NCBI GenBank assembly: GCA_036971475.1 | Contig: JBAIZL010000008.1 | Span: 10,689,395 to 10,753,394 of the forward strand | Length of the DNA stretch: 64,000 bases | Direction of reading: 5' to 3' | DNA from: Prosapia bicincta | Taxonomy: Eukaryota; Arthropoda; Insecta; Hemiptera; Cercopidae | In this document: piece after piece, positions 27,171 to 40,480 of the stretch | Position numbering within the stretch: the first letter of the stretch is position 1 | How the letters are laid out: every line of letters begins with the position of its first letter | The notes under the pieces: model-generated | What the model was told of the DNA's origin: nothing | Seen by the model: the letters and a program-made list of their open reading frames with translations, nothing else | The model's database searches: none | Position numbers and translations under genes: made by a program

Positions 27171-30100
27171 ATTTGCTCTAAAAAAAATGCATGAATTATA
27201 GTTCATGGATTTTGCGATTTCTACAAAAAATGGATTTCTCATTTAAAAGGCATAATAAACGCAGAATCGACCATAGATTCGCATTGTGCACTTAGAAATG
27301 ATCTATAATAAGTATTATAGGAGCTACCGCAATTGTCATATATTTGCTCTAAAAAAAAATGCATGAATTATAGTTCATGGATTTTGCGATTTCTACAAAA
27401 AATGGATTTCTCATTTAAAAGGCATAATAAACGCTGAATCGACCATAGATTCGCATTGTGCACTTAGAATTGATCTATAATAAGTATTATAGGAGCTATC
27501 GCAATTGTCATATATTTGCTCTAAAAAAAATGCATGAATTATAGTTCATGGATTTTGCGATTTCTACAAAAAATGGATTTCTCATTTAAAAGGCATAATA
27601 AACGCAGAATCGACCATAGATTCGCATTGTGCACTTAGAATTGATCTATAATAAGTATTATAGGAGCTATCGCAATTGTCATATATTTTCTCTAAAAAAA
27701 ATGCATGATTTTGGTTCATGGATTTTGCGATTTCTACAAAAAATGGATTTCTCATTTAAAAGGCATAATAAACGCAGAATCGACCATAGATTCGCATTGT
27801 GCACTTAGAATTGATCTATAATAAGTATTATAGGAGTTATCGCAATTGTCATATATTTTCTCTAAAAAAAATGCATGATTTTAGTTCATGGATTTTGCGA
27901 TTTCTACAAAAAATGGATTTCTCATTTAAAAGGCATAATAAACGCAGAATCGACCATAGATTCGCATTGTGCACTTAGAATTGATCTATAATAAGTATTA
28001 TAGGAGCTATCGTAATTACCATCAAATTGCTCCAAAAAAAAATGCATGAATTATAGTTCATGGATTTTGCGATTTCTACAAAAAATGGATTTCTCATTTA
28101 AAAGGCATAATAAACGCAGAATCGACCATAGATTCGCATTGTGCACTTAGAATTGATCTATAATAAGTATTATAGGAGCTATCGCAATTGTCATATATTT
28201 GCTCTAAAAAAAATGCATGAATTATAGTTCATGGATTTTGCGATTTCTACAAAAAATGGATTTCTCATTTAAAAGGCATAATAAACACAGAATCGACCAT
28301 AGATTCGCATTGTGCACTTAGAATTGATCTATAATAAGTATTATAGGAGCTATCGCAATTGTCATATATTTTCTCTAAATAAAATGCATGATTTTAGTTC
28401 ATGGATTTTGCGATTTCTACAAAAAATTGATTTCTCATTTAAAAGGCATAAAAAACGCAGAATCGACCATAGATTCGCATTGTGCACTTAGAATTGATCT
28501 ATAATAAGTATTATAGGAGCTATCGCAATTGTCATATATTTGCTCTAAAAAAAATGCATGAATTATAGTTCATGGATTTTGCGATTTCTACAAAAAATGG
28601 ATTTCTCATTTAAAAGGCATAATAAACGCAGAATCGACCATAGATTCGCATTGTGCACTTAGAATTGATCTATAATAAGTATTATAGGAGTTATCGCAAT
28701 TGTCATATATTTTCTCTAAAAAAAATGCATGATTTTAGTTCATGGATTTTGCGATTTCTACAAAAAATGGATTTCTCATTTAAAAGGCATAATAAACGCA
28801 GAATCGACCATAGATTCGCATTGTGCACTTAGAATTGATCTATAATAAGTATTATAGGAGCTATCGTAATTACCATCAAATTGCTCCAAAAAAAAATGCA
28901 TGAATTATAGTTCATGGATTTTGCGATTTCTACAAAAAATGGATTTCTCATTTAAAAGGCATAATAAACGCAGAATCGACCATAGATTCGCATTGTGCAC
29001 TTAGAATTGATCTATAATAAGTATTATAGGAGCTATCGCAATTGTCATATATTTGCTCTAAAAAAAATGCATGAATTATAGTTCATGGATTTTGCGATTT
29101 CTACAAAAAATGGATTTCTCATTTAAAAGGCATAATAAACGCAGAATCGACCATAGATTCGCATTGTGCACTTAGAATTGATCTATAATAAGTATTATAG
29201 GAGCTATCGCAATTGTCATATATTTGCTCTAAAAAAAATGCATGAATTATAGTTCATGGATTTTGCGATTTCTACAAAAAATGGATTTCTCATTTAAAAG
29301 GCATAATAAACGCAGAATCGACCATAGATTCGCATTGTGCACTTAGAATTGATCTATAATAAGTATTATAGGAGCTATCGCAATTGTCATATATTTGCTC
29401 CAAAAAAAAAATGCATGAATTATAGCTCATGGATTTTGCGATTTCTACAAAAAATGGATTTCTCATTTAAAAGGCATAATAAACGCAGAATCGACCATAG
29501 TTTGGCATTGTGCACTTAGAATTGATCTATAATAAGTATTATAGGAGCTATCGCAATTGTCATATATTTGCCTCTAAAATAAATGCATGAATTATAGTTC
29601 ATGGATTTTGCGATTTCTACAAAAAATGGATTTCTCATTTAAAAGGCATAATAAACGCAGAATCGACCATAGATTCGCATTGTGCACTTAGAATTGATCT
29701 TTAATAAGTATTATAGGAGCTATCGCAATTGTCATATATTTGCTCTAAAAAAAATGCATGAATTATAGTTCATGGATTTTGCGATTTCTACAAAAAATGG
29801 ATTTCTCATTTAAAAGGCATAATAAACGCAGAATCGACCATAGATTCGCATTGTGCACTTAGAAATGATCTATAATAAGTATTATAGGAGCTACCGCAAT
29901 TGTCATATATTTGCTCTAAAAAAAATGCATGAATTATAGTTCATGGATTTTGCGATTTCTACAAAAAATGGATTTCTCATTTAAAAGGCATAATAAACGC
30001 TGAATCGACCATAGATTCGCATTGTGCACTTAGAATTGATCTATAATAAGTATTATAGGAGCTATCGCAATTGTCATATATTTTCTCTAAAAAAAATGCA

Positions 30101-31240
30101 TGATTTTAGTTCATGGATTTCGCGATTTCTACAAAAAATGGATTTCTCATTTAAAAGGCATAATAAACGCAGAATCGACCATAGATTCGCATTGTGCACT
30201 TAGAATTGATCTATAATAAGTATTATAGGAGTTATCGCAATTGTCATATATTTTCTCTAAAAAAAATGCATGATTTTAGTTCATGGATTTTGCGATTTCT
30301 ACAAAAAATGGATTTCTCATTTAAAAGGCATAATAAACGCAGAATCGACCATAGATTCGCATTGTGCACTTAGAATTGATCTATATTAAGTATTATAGGA
30401 GCTATCGCAATTGTCATATATTTGCTCTAAAAAAAATGCATGAATTATAGTTCATGGATTTTGCGATTTCTACAAAAAATGGATTTCTCATTTAAAAGGC
30501 ATAATAAACGCAGAATCGACCATAGATTCGCATTGTGCACTTATAATTGATCTATAATAAGTATTATAGGAGCTATCGCAATTGTCATATATTTGCTCTA
30601 AAAAAAATGCATGAATTATAGTTCATGGATTTTGCGATTTCTACAAAAAATGGATTTCTCATTTAAAAGGCATAATAAACGCAGAATCGACCATAGATTC
30701 GCATTGTGCACTTAGAAATGATCTATAATAACTATTATAGGAGCTATCGCAATTGTCATATATTTGCTCTAAAAAAAATGCATGAATTATAGTTCATGGA
30801 TTTTGCGATTTCTACAAAAAATGGATTTCTCATTTAAAAGGCATAATAAACGCAGAATCGACCATAGATTCGCATTGTGCACTTAGAAATGATCTATAAT
30901 AAGTATTATAGGAGCTGCCGCAATTGTCATATATTTGCTCTAAAAAAAATGCATGAATTATAGTTCATGGATTTTGCGATTTCTACAAAAAATGGATTTC
31001 TCATTTAAAAGGCATAATAAACGCATAATCGACCATAGATTCGCATTGTGCACTTAGAATTGATCTATAATAAGTATTATATTAGCTATCGCAATTGTCA
31101 TATATTTGCTCTAAAAAAAATGCATGAATTATAGTTCATGGATTTTGCGATTTCTACAAAAAATGGATTTCTCATTTAAAAGGCATAATAAACGCAGAAT
31201 CGACCATAGATTCGCATTGTGCACTTAGAATTGATCTATA
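27170..31240 (+). repeat. Mosaic satellite segment with copies at 24, 29 and 32 monomers
   Basis: Three different offsets apply. At 29.4-30.15 kb the GTTTGG (29500), GCCTCT (29570), GATCTTTAAT (29696) and GATTTCGCG (30116) markers copy 25.3-26.05 kb (offset 4105). From 27.35 to about 29.0 kb the order GCTGAATC (27434), TTTTGGTTCATGG (27711), type C (28011), AAAAAATTGATTTC (28421), type C (28867) is copied at 32.85-34.46 kb (offset 5470). TATATTAGC (26122) recurs at 31081 (offset 4959). It is a patchwork with each join in register. Confidence 0.75.
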
Positions 31241-32600
31241 ATAAGTATTATAGGAGCTATCGCAATTGTCATATATTTTCTCTAAAAAAAATGCATGATT
31301 TTAGTTCATGGATTTTGCGATTTCTACAAAAAATGGATTTCTCATTTAAAAGGCATAATAAACGCAGAATCGACCATAGATTCGCATTGTGCACTTAGAA
31401 TTGATCTATAATAAGCATTATAGGAGCTATCGCAATTGTCATATATTTGCTCTAAAAAAAATGCATGAATTATAGTTCATGGATTTTGCGATTTCTACAA
31501 AAAATGGATTTCTCATTTAAAAGGCATAATAAACGCAGAATCGACCATAGATTCGCATTGTGCACTTAGAATTGATCTATAATAAGTATTATAGGAGCTA
31601 TCGCAATTGTCATATATTTGCTCTAAAAAAAATGCATGAATTATAGTTCATGGATTTTGCGATTTCTACAAAAAATGGATTTCTCATTTAAAAGGCATAA
31701 TAAACGCAGAATCGACCATAGATTCGCATTGTGCACTTAGAAATGATATATAATAAGTATTATAGGAGCTATCGCAATTGTCATATATTTGCTCTAAAAA
31801 AAATGCATGAATTATAGTTCATGGATTTTGCGATTTCTACAAAAAATGGATTTCTCATTTAAAAGGCATAATAAACGCAGAATCGACCATAGATTCGCAT
31901 TGTGCACTTAGAATTGATCTATAATAAGTATTATAGGAGCTATCGCAATTGTCATATATTTTCTCTAAAAAAAATGCATGATTTTAGTTCATGGATTTTG
32001 CGATTTCTACAAAAAATGGATTTCTCATTTAAAAGGCATAATAAACGCAGAATCGACCATAGATTCGCATTGTGCACTTAGAATTGATCTATAATAAGCA
32101 TTATAGGAGCTATCGCAATTGTCATATATTTGCTCTAAAAAAAATGCATGAATTATAGTTCATGGATTTTGCGATTTCTACAAAAAATGGATTTCTCATT
32201 TAAAAGGCATAATAAACGCAGAATCGACCATAGATTCGCATTGTGCACTTAGAATTGATCTATAATAAGTATTATAGGAGCTATCGCAATTGTCATATAT
32301 TTGCTCTAAAAAAAATGCATGAATTATAGTTCATGGATTTTGCGATTTCTACAAAAAATGGATTTCTCATTTAAAAGGCATAATAAACGCAGAATCGACC
32401 ATAGATTCGCATTGTGCACTTAGAAATGATATATAATAAGTATTATAGGAGCTATCGCAATTGTCATATATTTGCTCTAAAAAAAATGCATGAATTATAG
32501 TTCATGGATTTTGCGATTTCTACAAAAAATGGATTTCTCATTTAAAAGGCATAATAAACGCAGAATCGACCATAGATTCGCATTGTGCACTTAGAATTGA
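31240..32600 (+). repeat. 4-monomer (683-bp) tandem duplication of the AATAAGCATT module
   Basis: The type-B junction (31278/31962), AATAAGCATT (31410/32093) and AAATGATAT (31741/32424) recur 683-684 bases apart. The same module occurs singly at 24.6 and 26.3 kb, so here one copy was doubled after it moved. Confidence 0.8.
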
Positions 32601-32849
32601 TCTATAATAAGTATTATAGGAGCTATCGCAATTGTCATATATTTGCTCCAAAAAAAAATGCATGAATTATAGTTCATGGATTTTGCGATTTCTACAAAAA
32701 ATGGATTTCTCATTTAAAAGGCATAATAAACGCAGAATCGACCATAGTTTGGCATTGTGCACTTAGAATTGATCTATAATAAGTATTATAGGAGCTATCG
32801 CAATTGTCATATATTTGCTCTAAAAAAAATGCATGAATTATAGTTCATG

Positions 32850-34460
32850 GATTTTGCGATTTCTACAAAAAATGGATTTCTCATTTAAAAGGCATAATAA
32901 ACGCTGAATCGACCATAGATTCGCATTGTGCACTTAGAATTGATCTATAATAAGTATTATAGGAGCTATCGCAATTGTCATATATTTGCTCTAAAAAAAA
33001 TGCATGAATTATAGTTCATGGATTTTGCGATTTCTACAAAAAATGGATTTCTCATTTAAAAGGCATAATAAACGCAGAATCGACCATAGATTCGCATTGT
33101 GCACTTAGAATTGATCTATAATAAGTATTATAGGAGCTATCGCAATTGTCATATATTTTCTCTAAAAAAAATGCATGATTTTGGTTCATGGATTTTGCGA
33201 TTTCTACAAAAAATGGATTTCTCATTTAAAAGGCATAATAAACGCAGAATCGACCATAGATTCGCATTGTGCACTTAGAATTGATCTATAATAAGTATTA
33301 TAGGAGTTATCGCAATTGTCATATATTTTCTCTAAAAAAAATGCATGATTTTAGTTCATGGATTTTGCGATTTCTACAAAAAATGGATTTCTCATTTAAA
33401 AGGCATAATAAACGCAGAATCGACCATAGATTCGCATTGTGCACTTAGAATTGATCTATAATAAGTATTATAGGAGCTATCGTAATTACCATCAAATTGC
33501 TCCAAAAAAAAATGCATGAATTATAGTTCATGGATTTTGCGATTTCTACAAAAAATGGATTTCTCATTTAAAAGGCATAATAAACGCAGAATCGACCATA
33601 GATTCGCATTGTGCACTTAGAATTGATCTATAATAAGTATTATAGGAGCTATCGCAATTGTCATATATTTGCTCTAAAAAAAATGCATGAATTATAGTTC
33701 ATGGATTTTGCGATTTCTACAAAAAATGGATTTCTCATTTAAAAGGCATAATAAACGCAGAATCGACCATAGATTCGCATTGTGCACTTAGAATTGATCT
33801 ATAATAAGTATTATAGGAGCTATCGCAATTGTCATATATTTTCTCTAAAAAAAATGCATGATTTTAGTTCATGGATTTTGCGATTTCTACAAAAAATTGA
33901 TTTCTCATTTAAAAGGCATAAAAAACGCAGAATCGACCATAGATTCGCATTGTGCACTTAGAATTGATCTATAATAAGTATTATAGGAGCTATCGCAATT
34001 GTCATATATTTGCTCTAAAAAAAATGCATGAATTATAGTTCATGGATTTTGCGATTTCTACAAAAAATGGATTTCTCATTTAAAAGGCATAATAAACGCA
34101 GAATCGACCATAGATTCGCATTGTGCACTTAGAATTGATCTATAATAAGTATTATAGGAGTTATCGCAATTGTCATATATTTTCTCTAAAAAAAATGCAT
34201 GATTTTAGTTCATGGATTTTGCGATTTCTACAAAAAATGGATTTCTCATTTAAAAGGCATAATAAACGCAGAATCGACCATAGATTCGCATTGTGCACTT
34301 AGAATTGATCTATAATAAGTATTATAGGAGCTATCGTAATTACCATCAAATTGCTCCAAAAAAAAATGCATGAATTATAGTTCATGGATTTTGCGATTTC
34401 TACAAAAAATGGATTTCTCATTTAAAAGGCATAATAAACGCAGAATCGACCATAGATTCG
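32850..34460 (+). repeat. Copy of 27.35-29.0 kb, missing one upstream monomer
   Basis: Matches 27.35-29.0 kb at offset 5470: GCTGAATC 32903, TTTTGGTTCATGG 33181, type C 33481 and 34336, AAAAAATTGA 33891. Just upstream, the GTTTGG and AATAAGCATT markers sit at offset 5642 instead. The 172-base difference is one monomer, the AAATGAT/CTACCGC monomer present near 27290-27330 and absent here. At about 34.46 kb the partner changes to 30.43-30.88 kb (offset 3930), which marks a clean exchange point. Confidence 0.8.
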
Positions 34461-37400
34461 CATTGTGCACTTATAATTGATCTATAATAAGTATTATAGG
34501 AGCTATCGCAATTGTCATATATTTGCTCTAAAAAAAATGCATGAATTATAGTTCATGGATTTTGCGATTTCTACAAAAAATGGATTTCTCATTTAAAAGG
34601 CATAATAAACGCAGAATCGACCATAGATTCGCATTGTGCACTTAGAAATGATCTATAATAACTATTATAGGAGCTATCGCAATTGTCATATATTTGCTCT
34701 AAAAAAAATGCATGAATTATAGTTCATGGATTTTGCGATTTCTACAAAAAATGGATTTCTCATTTAAAAGGCATAATAAACGCAGAATCGACCATAGATT
34801 CGCATTGTGCACTTAGAATTGATCTATAATAAGTATTATAGGAGCTATCGCAATTGTCATATATTTGCTCTAAAAAAAATGCATGAATTATAGTTCATGG
34901 ATTTTGCGATTTCTACAAAAAATGGATTTCTCATTTAAAAGGCATAATAAACGCAGAATCGACCATAGATTCGCATTGTGCACTTAGAATTGATCTATAA
35001 TAAGTATTATAGGAGCTATCGCAATTGTCATATATTTTCTCTAAAAAAAATGCATGATTTTAGTTCATGGATTTTGCGATTTCTACAAAAAATTGATTTC
35101 TCATTTAAAAGGCATAAAAAACGCAGAATCGACCATAGATTCGCATTGTGCACTTAGAATTGATCTATAATAAGTATTATAGGAGCTATCGCAATTGTCA
35201 TATATTTGCTCTAAAAAAAATGCATGAATTATAGTTCATGGATTTTGCGATTTCTACAAAAAATGGATTTCTCATTTAAAAGGCATAATAAACGCAGAAT
35301 CGACCATAAATTCGCATTGTGCACTTAGAATTGATCTATAATAAGTATTATAGGAGCTATCGCAATTGTCATATATTTGCTCTAAAAAAAATGCATGAAT
35401 TATAGTTCATGGATTTTGCGATTTCTACAAAAAATGGATTTCTCATTTAAAAGGCATAATAAACGCAGAATCGACCATAGATTCGCATTGTGCACTTAGA
35501 AATGATCTATAATAAGTATTATAGGAGCTATCGCAATTGTCATATATTTGCTCTAAAAAAAATGCATGAATTATAGTTCATGGATTTTGCGATTTCTACA
35601 AAAAATGGATTTCTCATTTAAAAGGCATAATAAACACAGAATCGACCATAGATTCGCATTGTGCACTTAGAATTGATCTATAATAAGTATTATAGGAGCT
35701 ATCGCAATTGTCATATATTTGCTCTAAAAAAAAGCATGAATTATAGTTCATGGATTTTGCGATTTCTACAAAAAATGGATTTCTCATTTAAAAGGCATAA
35801 TAAACGCAGAATCGACCATAGATTCGCATTGTGCACTTAGAATTGATCTATAATAAGTATTATAGGAGCTATCGCAATTGTCATATATTTGCTCTAAAAA
35901 AATGCATGAATTATAGTTCATGGATTTTGCGATTTCTACAAAAAATGGATTTCTCATTTAAAAGGCATAATAAACGCTGAATCGACCATAGATTCGCATT
36001 GTGCACTTAGAATTGATCTATAATAAGTATTATAGGAGCTATCGTAATTGTCATATATTTGCTCTAAAAAAAATGCATGAATTATAGTTCATGGATTTTG
36101 CGATTTCTACAAAAAATGGATTTCTCATTTAAAAGGCATAATAAACGCAGAATCGACCATAGATTCGCATTGTGCACTTAGAAATGATCTATAATAAGTA
36201 TTATAGGAGCTATCGCAATTGTCATATATTTGCTCTAAAAAAAATGCATGAATTATAGTTCATGGATTTTGCGATTCCTACAAAAAATGGATTTCTCATT
36301 TAAAAGGCATAATAAACGCAGAATCGACCATAGATTCGCATTGTGCACTTAGAAATGATCTATAATAAGTATTATAGGAGCTATCGCAATTGTCATATAT
36401 TTGCTCTAAAAAAAATGCATGAATTATAGTTCATGGATTTTGCGATTTCTAAAAAAATGGATTTCTCATTTAAAAGGCATAATAAACGCAGAATCGACCA
36501 TAGATTCGCATTGTGCACTTAGAATTGATCTATAATAAGTATTATAGGAGCTATCGCAATTGTCATATATTTGCTCTAAAAAAAATGCATGAAATATAGT
36601 TCATGGATTTTGCGATTTCTACAAAAAATGGATTTCTCATTTAAAAGGCATAATAAACACAGAATCGACCATAGATTCGCATTGTGCACTTAGAATTGAT
36701 CTATAATAAGTATTATAGGAGCTATCGCAATTGTCATATATTTGCTCTAAAAAAAATGCATGAATTATAGTTCATGGATTTTGCGATTTCTACAAAAAAT
36801 GGATTTCTCATTTAAAAGGCATAATAAACGCAGAATCGACCATAGATTCGCATTGTGCACTTAGAAATGATCTATAATAAGTATTATAGGAGCTATCGCA
36901 ATTGTCATATATTTGCTCTAAAAAAAATGCATGAATTATAGTTCATGGATTTTGCGATTTCTACAAAAAATGGATTTCTCATTTAAAAGGCATAATAAAC
37001 GCAGAATCGACCATAGATTCGCATTGTGCACTTAGAATTGATCTATAATAAGTATTATAGGAGCTATCGCAATTGTCATATATTTGCTCTAAAAAAAATG
37101 CATGAATTATAGTTCATGGATTTTGCGATTTCTACAAAAAATGGATTTCTCATTTAAAAGGCATAATAAACGCAGAATCGACCATAGATTCGCATTGTGC
37201 ACTTAGAATTGATCTATAATAAGTATTATAGGAGCTATCGCAATTGTCATATATTTTCTCTAAAAAAAATGCATGATTTTAGTTCATGGATTTTGCGATT
37301 TCTACAAAAAATTGATTTCTCATTTAAAAGGCATAAAAAACGCAGAATCGACCATAGATTCGCATTGTGCACTTAGAATTGATCTATAATAAGTATTATA

Positions 37401-40400
37401 GGAGCTATCGCAATTGTCATATATTTGCTCTAAAAAAAATGCATGAATTATAGTTCATGGATTTTGCGATTTCTACAAAAAATGGATTTCTCATTTAAAA
37501 GGCATAATAAACGCAGAATCGACCATAGATTCGCATTGTGCACTTAGAATTGATCTATAATAAGTATTATAGGAGTTATCGCAATTGTCATATATTTTCT
37601 CTAAAAAAAATGCATGATTTTAGTTCATGGATTTTGCGATTTCTACAAAAAATGGATTTCTCATTTAAAAGGCATAATAAACGCAGAATCGACCATAGAT
37701 TCGCATTGTGCACTTAGAATTGATCTATAATAAGTATTATAGGAGCTATCGTAATTACCATCAAATTGCTCCAAAAAAAAATGCATGAATTATAGTTCAT
37801 GGATTTTGCGATTTCTACAAAAAATGGATTTCTCATTTAAAAGGCATAATAAACGCAGAATCGACCATAGATTCGCATTGTGCACTTATAATTGATCTAT
37901 AATAAGTATTATAGGAGCTATCGCAATTGTCATATATTTGCTCTAAAAAAAATGCATGAATTATAGTTCATGGATTTTGCGATTTCTACAAAAAATGGAT
38001 TTCTCATTTAAAAGGCATAATAAACGCAGAATCGACCATAGATTCGCATTGTGCACTTAGAAATGATCTATAATAACTATTATAGGAGCTATCGCAATTG
38101 TCATATATTTGCTCTAAAAAAAATGCATGAATTATAGTTCATGGATTTTGCGATTTCTACAAAAAATGGATTTCTCATTTAAAAGGCATAATAAACGCAG
38201 AATCGACCATAGATTCGCATTGTGCACTTAGAATTGATCTATAATAAGTATTATAGGAGCTATCGCAATTGTCATATATTTGCTCTAAAAAAAATGCATG
38301 AATTATAGTTCATGGATTTTGCGATTTCTACAAAAAATGGATTTCTCATTTAAAAGGCATAATAAACGCAGAATCGACCATAGATTCGCATTGTGCACTT
38401 AGAATTGATCTATAATAAGTATTATAGGAGCTATCGCAATTGTCATATATTTTCTCTAAAAAAAATGCATGATTTTAGTTCATGGATTTTGCGATTTCTA
38501 CAAAAAATTGATTTCTCATTTAAAAGGCATAAAAAACGCAGAATCGACCATAGATTCGCATTGTGCACTTAGAATTGATCTATAATAAGTATTATAGGAG
38601 CTATCGCAATTGTCATATATTTGCTCTAAAAAAAATGCATGAATTATAGTTCATGGATTTTGCGATTTCTACAAAAAATGGATTTCTCATTTAAAAGGCA
38701 TAATAAACGCAGAATCGACCATAAATTCGCATTGTGCACTTAGAATTGATCTATAATAAGTATTATAGGAGCTATCGCAATTGTCATATATTTGCTCTAA
38801 AAAAAATGCATGAATTATAGTTCATGGATTTTGCGATTTCTACAAAAAATGGATTTCTCATTTAAAAGGCATAATAAACGCAGAATCGACCATAGATTCG
38901 CATTGTGCACTTAGAAATGATCTATAATAAGTATTATAGGAGCTATCGCAATTGTCATATATTTGCTCTAAAAAAAATGCATGAATTATAGTTCATGGAT
39001 TTTGCGATTTCTACAAAAAATGGATTTCTCATTTAAAAGGCATAATAAACACAGAATCGACCATAGATTCGCATTGTGCACTTAGAATTGATCTATAATA
39101 AGTATTATAGGAGCTATCGCAATTGTCATATATTTGCTCTAAAAAAAAGCATGAATTATAGTTCATGGATTTTGCGATTTCTACAAAAAATGGATTTCTC
39201 ATTTAAAAGGCATAATAAACGCAGAATCGACCATAGATTCGCATTGTGCACTTAGAATTGATCTATAATAAGTATTATAGGAGCTATCGCAATTGTCATA
39301 TATTTGCTCTAAAAAAATGCATGAATTATAGTTCATGGATTTTGCGATTTCTACAAAAAATGGATTTCTCATTTAAAAGGCATAATAAACGCTGAATCGA
39401 CCATAGATTCGCATTGTGCACTTAGAATTGATCTATAATAAGTATTATAGGAGCTATCGTAATTGTCATATATTTGCTCTAAAAAAAATGCATGAATTAT
39501 AGTTCATGGATTTTGCGATTTCTACAAAAAATGGATTTCTCATTTAAAAGGCATAATAAACGCAGAATCGACCATAGATTCGCATTGTGCACTTAGAAAT
39601 GATCTATAATAAGTATTATAGGAGCTATCGCAATTGTCATATATTTGCTCTAAAAAAAATGCATGAATTATAGTTCATGGATTTTGCGATTCCTACAAAA
39701 AATGGATTTCTCATTTAAAAGGCATAATAAACGCAGAATCGACCATAGATTCGCATTGTGCACTTAGAAATGATCTATAATAAGTATTATAGGAGCTATC
39801 GCAATTGTCATATATTTGCTCTAAAAAAAATGCATGAATTATAGTTCATGGATTTTGCGATTTCTAAAAAAATGGATTTCTCATTTAAAAGGCATAATAA
39901 ACGCAGAATCGACCATAGATTCGCATTGTGCACTTAGAATTGATCTATAATAAGTATTATAGGAGCTATCGCAATTGTCATATATTTGCTCTAAAAAAAA
40001 TGCATGAAATATAGTTCATGGATTTTGCGATTTCTACAAAAAATGGATTTCTCATTTAAAAGGCATAATAAACACAGAATCGACCATAGATTCGCATTGT
40101 GCACTTAGAATTGATCTATAATAAGTATTATAGGAGCTATCGCAATTGTCATATATTTGCTCTAAAAAAAATGCATGAATTATAGTTCATGGATTTTGCG
40201 ATTTCTACAAAAAATGGATTTCTCATTTAAAAGGCATAATAAACGCAGAATCGACCATAGATTCGCATTGTGCACTTAGAAATGATCTATAATAAGTATT
40301 ATAGGAGCTATCGCAATTGTCATATATTTGCTCTAAAAAAAATGCATGAATTATAGTTCATGGATTTTGCGATTTCTACAAAAAATGGATTTCTCATTTA

Positions 40401-40480
40401 AAAGGCATAATAAACGCAGAATCGACCATAGATTCGCATTGTGCACTTAGAATTGATCTATAATAAGTATTATAGGAGCT
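33700..40480 (+). repeat. 20-monomer tandem duplication, period 3415 bp
   Basis: Many markers recur exactly 3415 bases apart: AAAAAATTGA (33891/37306), GAGTTATCGC (34160/37575), type C (34336/37751), CTTATAATTGA (34471/37886), AACTATTATAG (34661/38076), CATAAATTCG (35305/38720), GCTCTAAAAAAAAGCATG (35721/39136), GAAATATAG (36591/40006) and CACAG (36656/40071). The match fails just outside: type C at 33481 has no partner at 36896, and 40484 is type C where 37069 is not. Copies are about 33.7-37.07 and 37.1-40.48 kb. No marker inside distinguishes the two, so this is among the youngest events, or possibly an assembly duplication. Confidence 0.9.
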
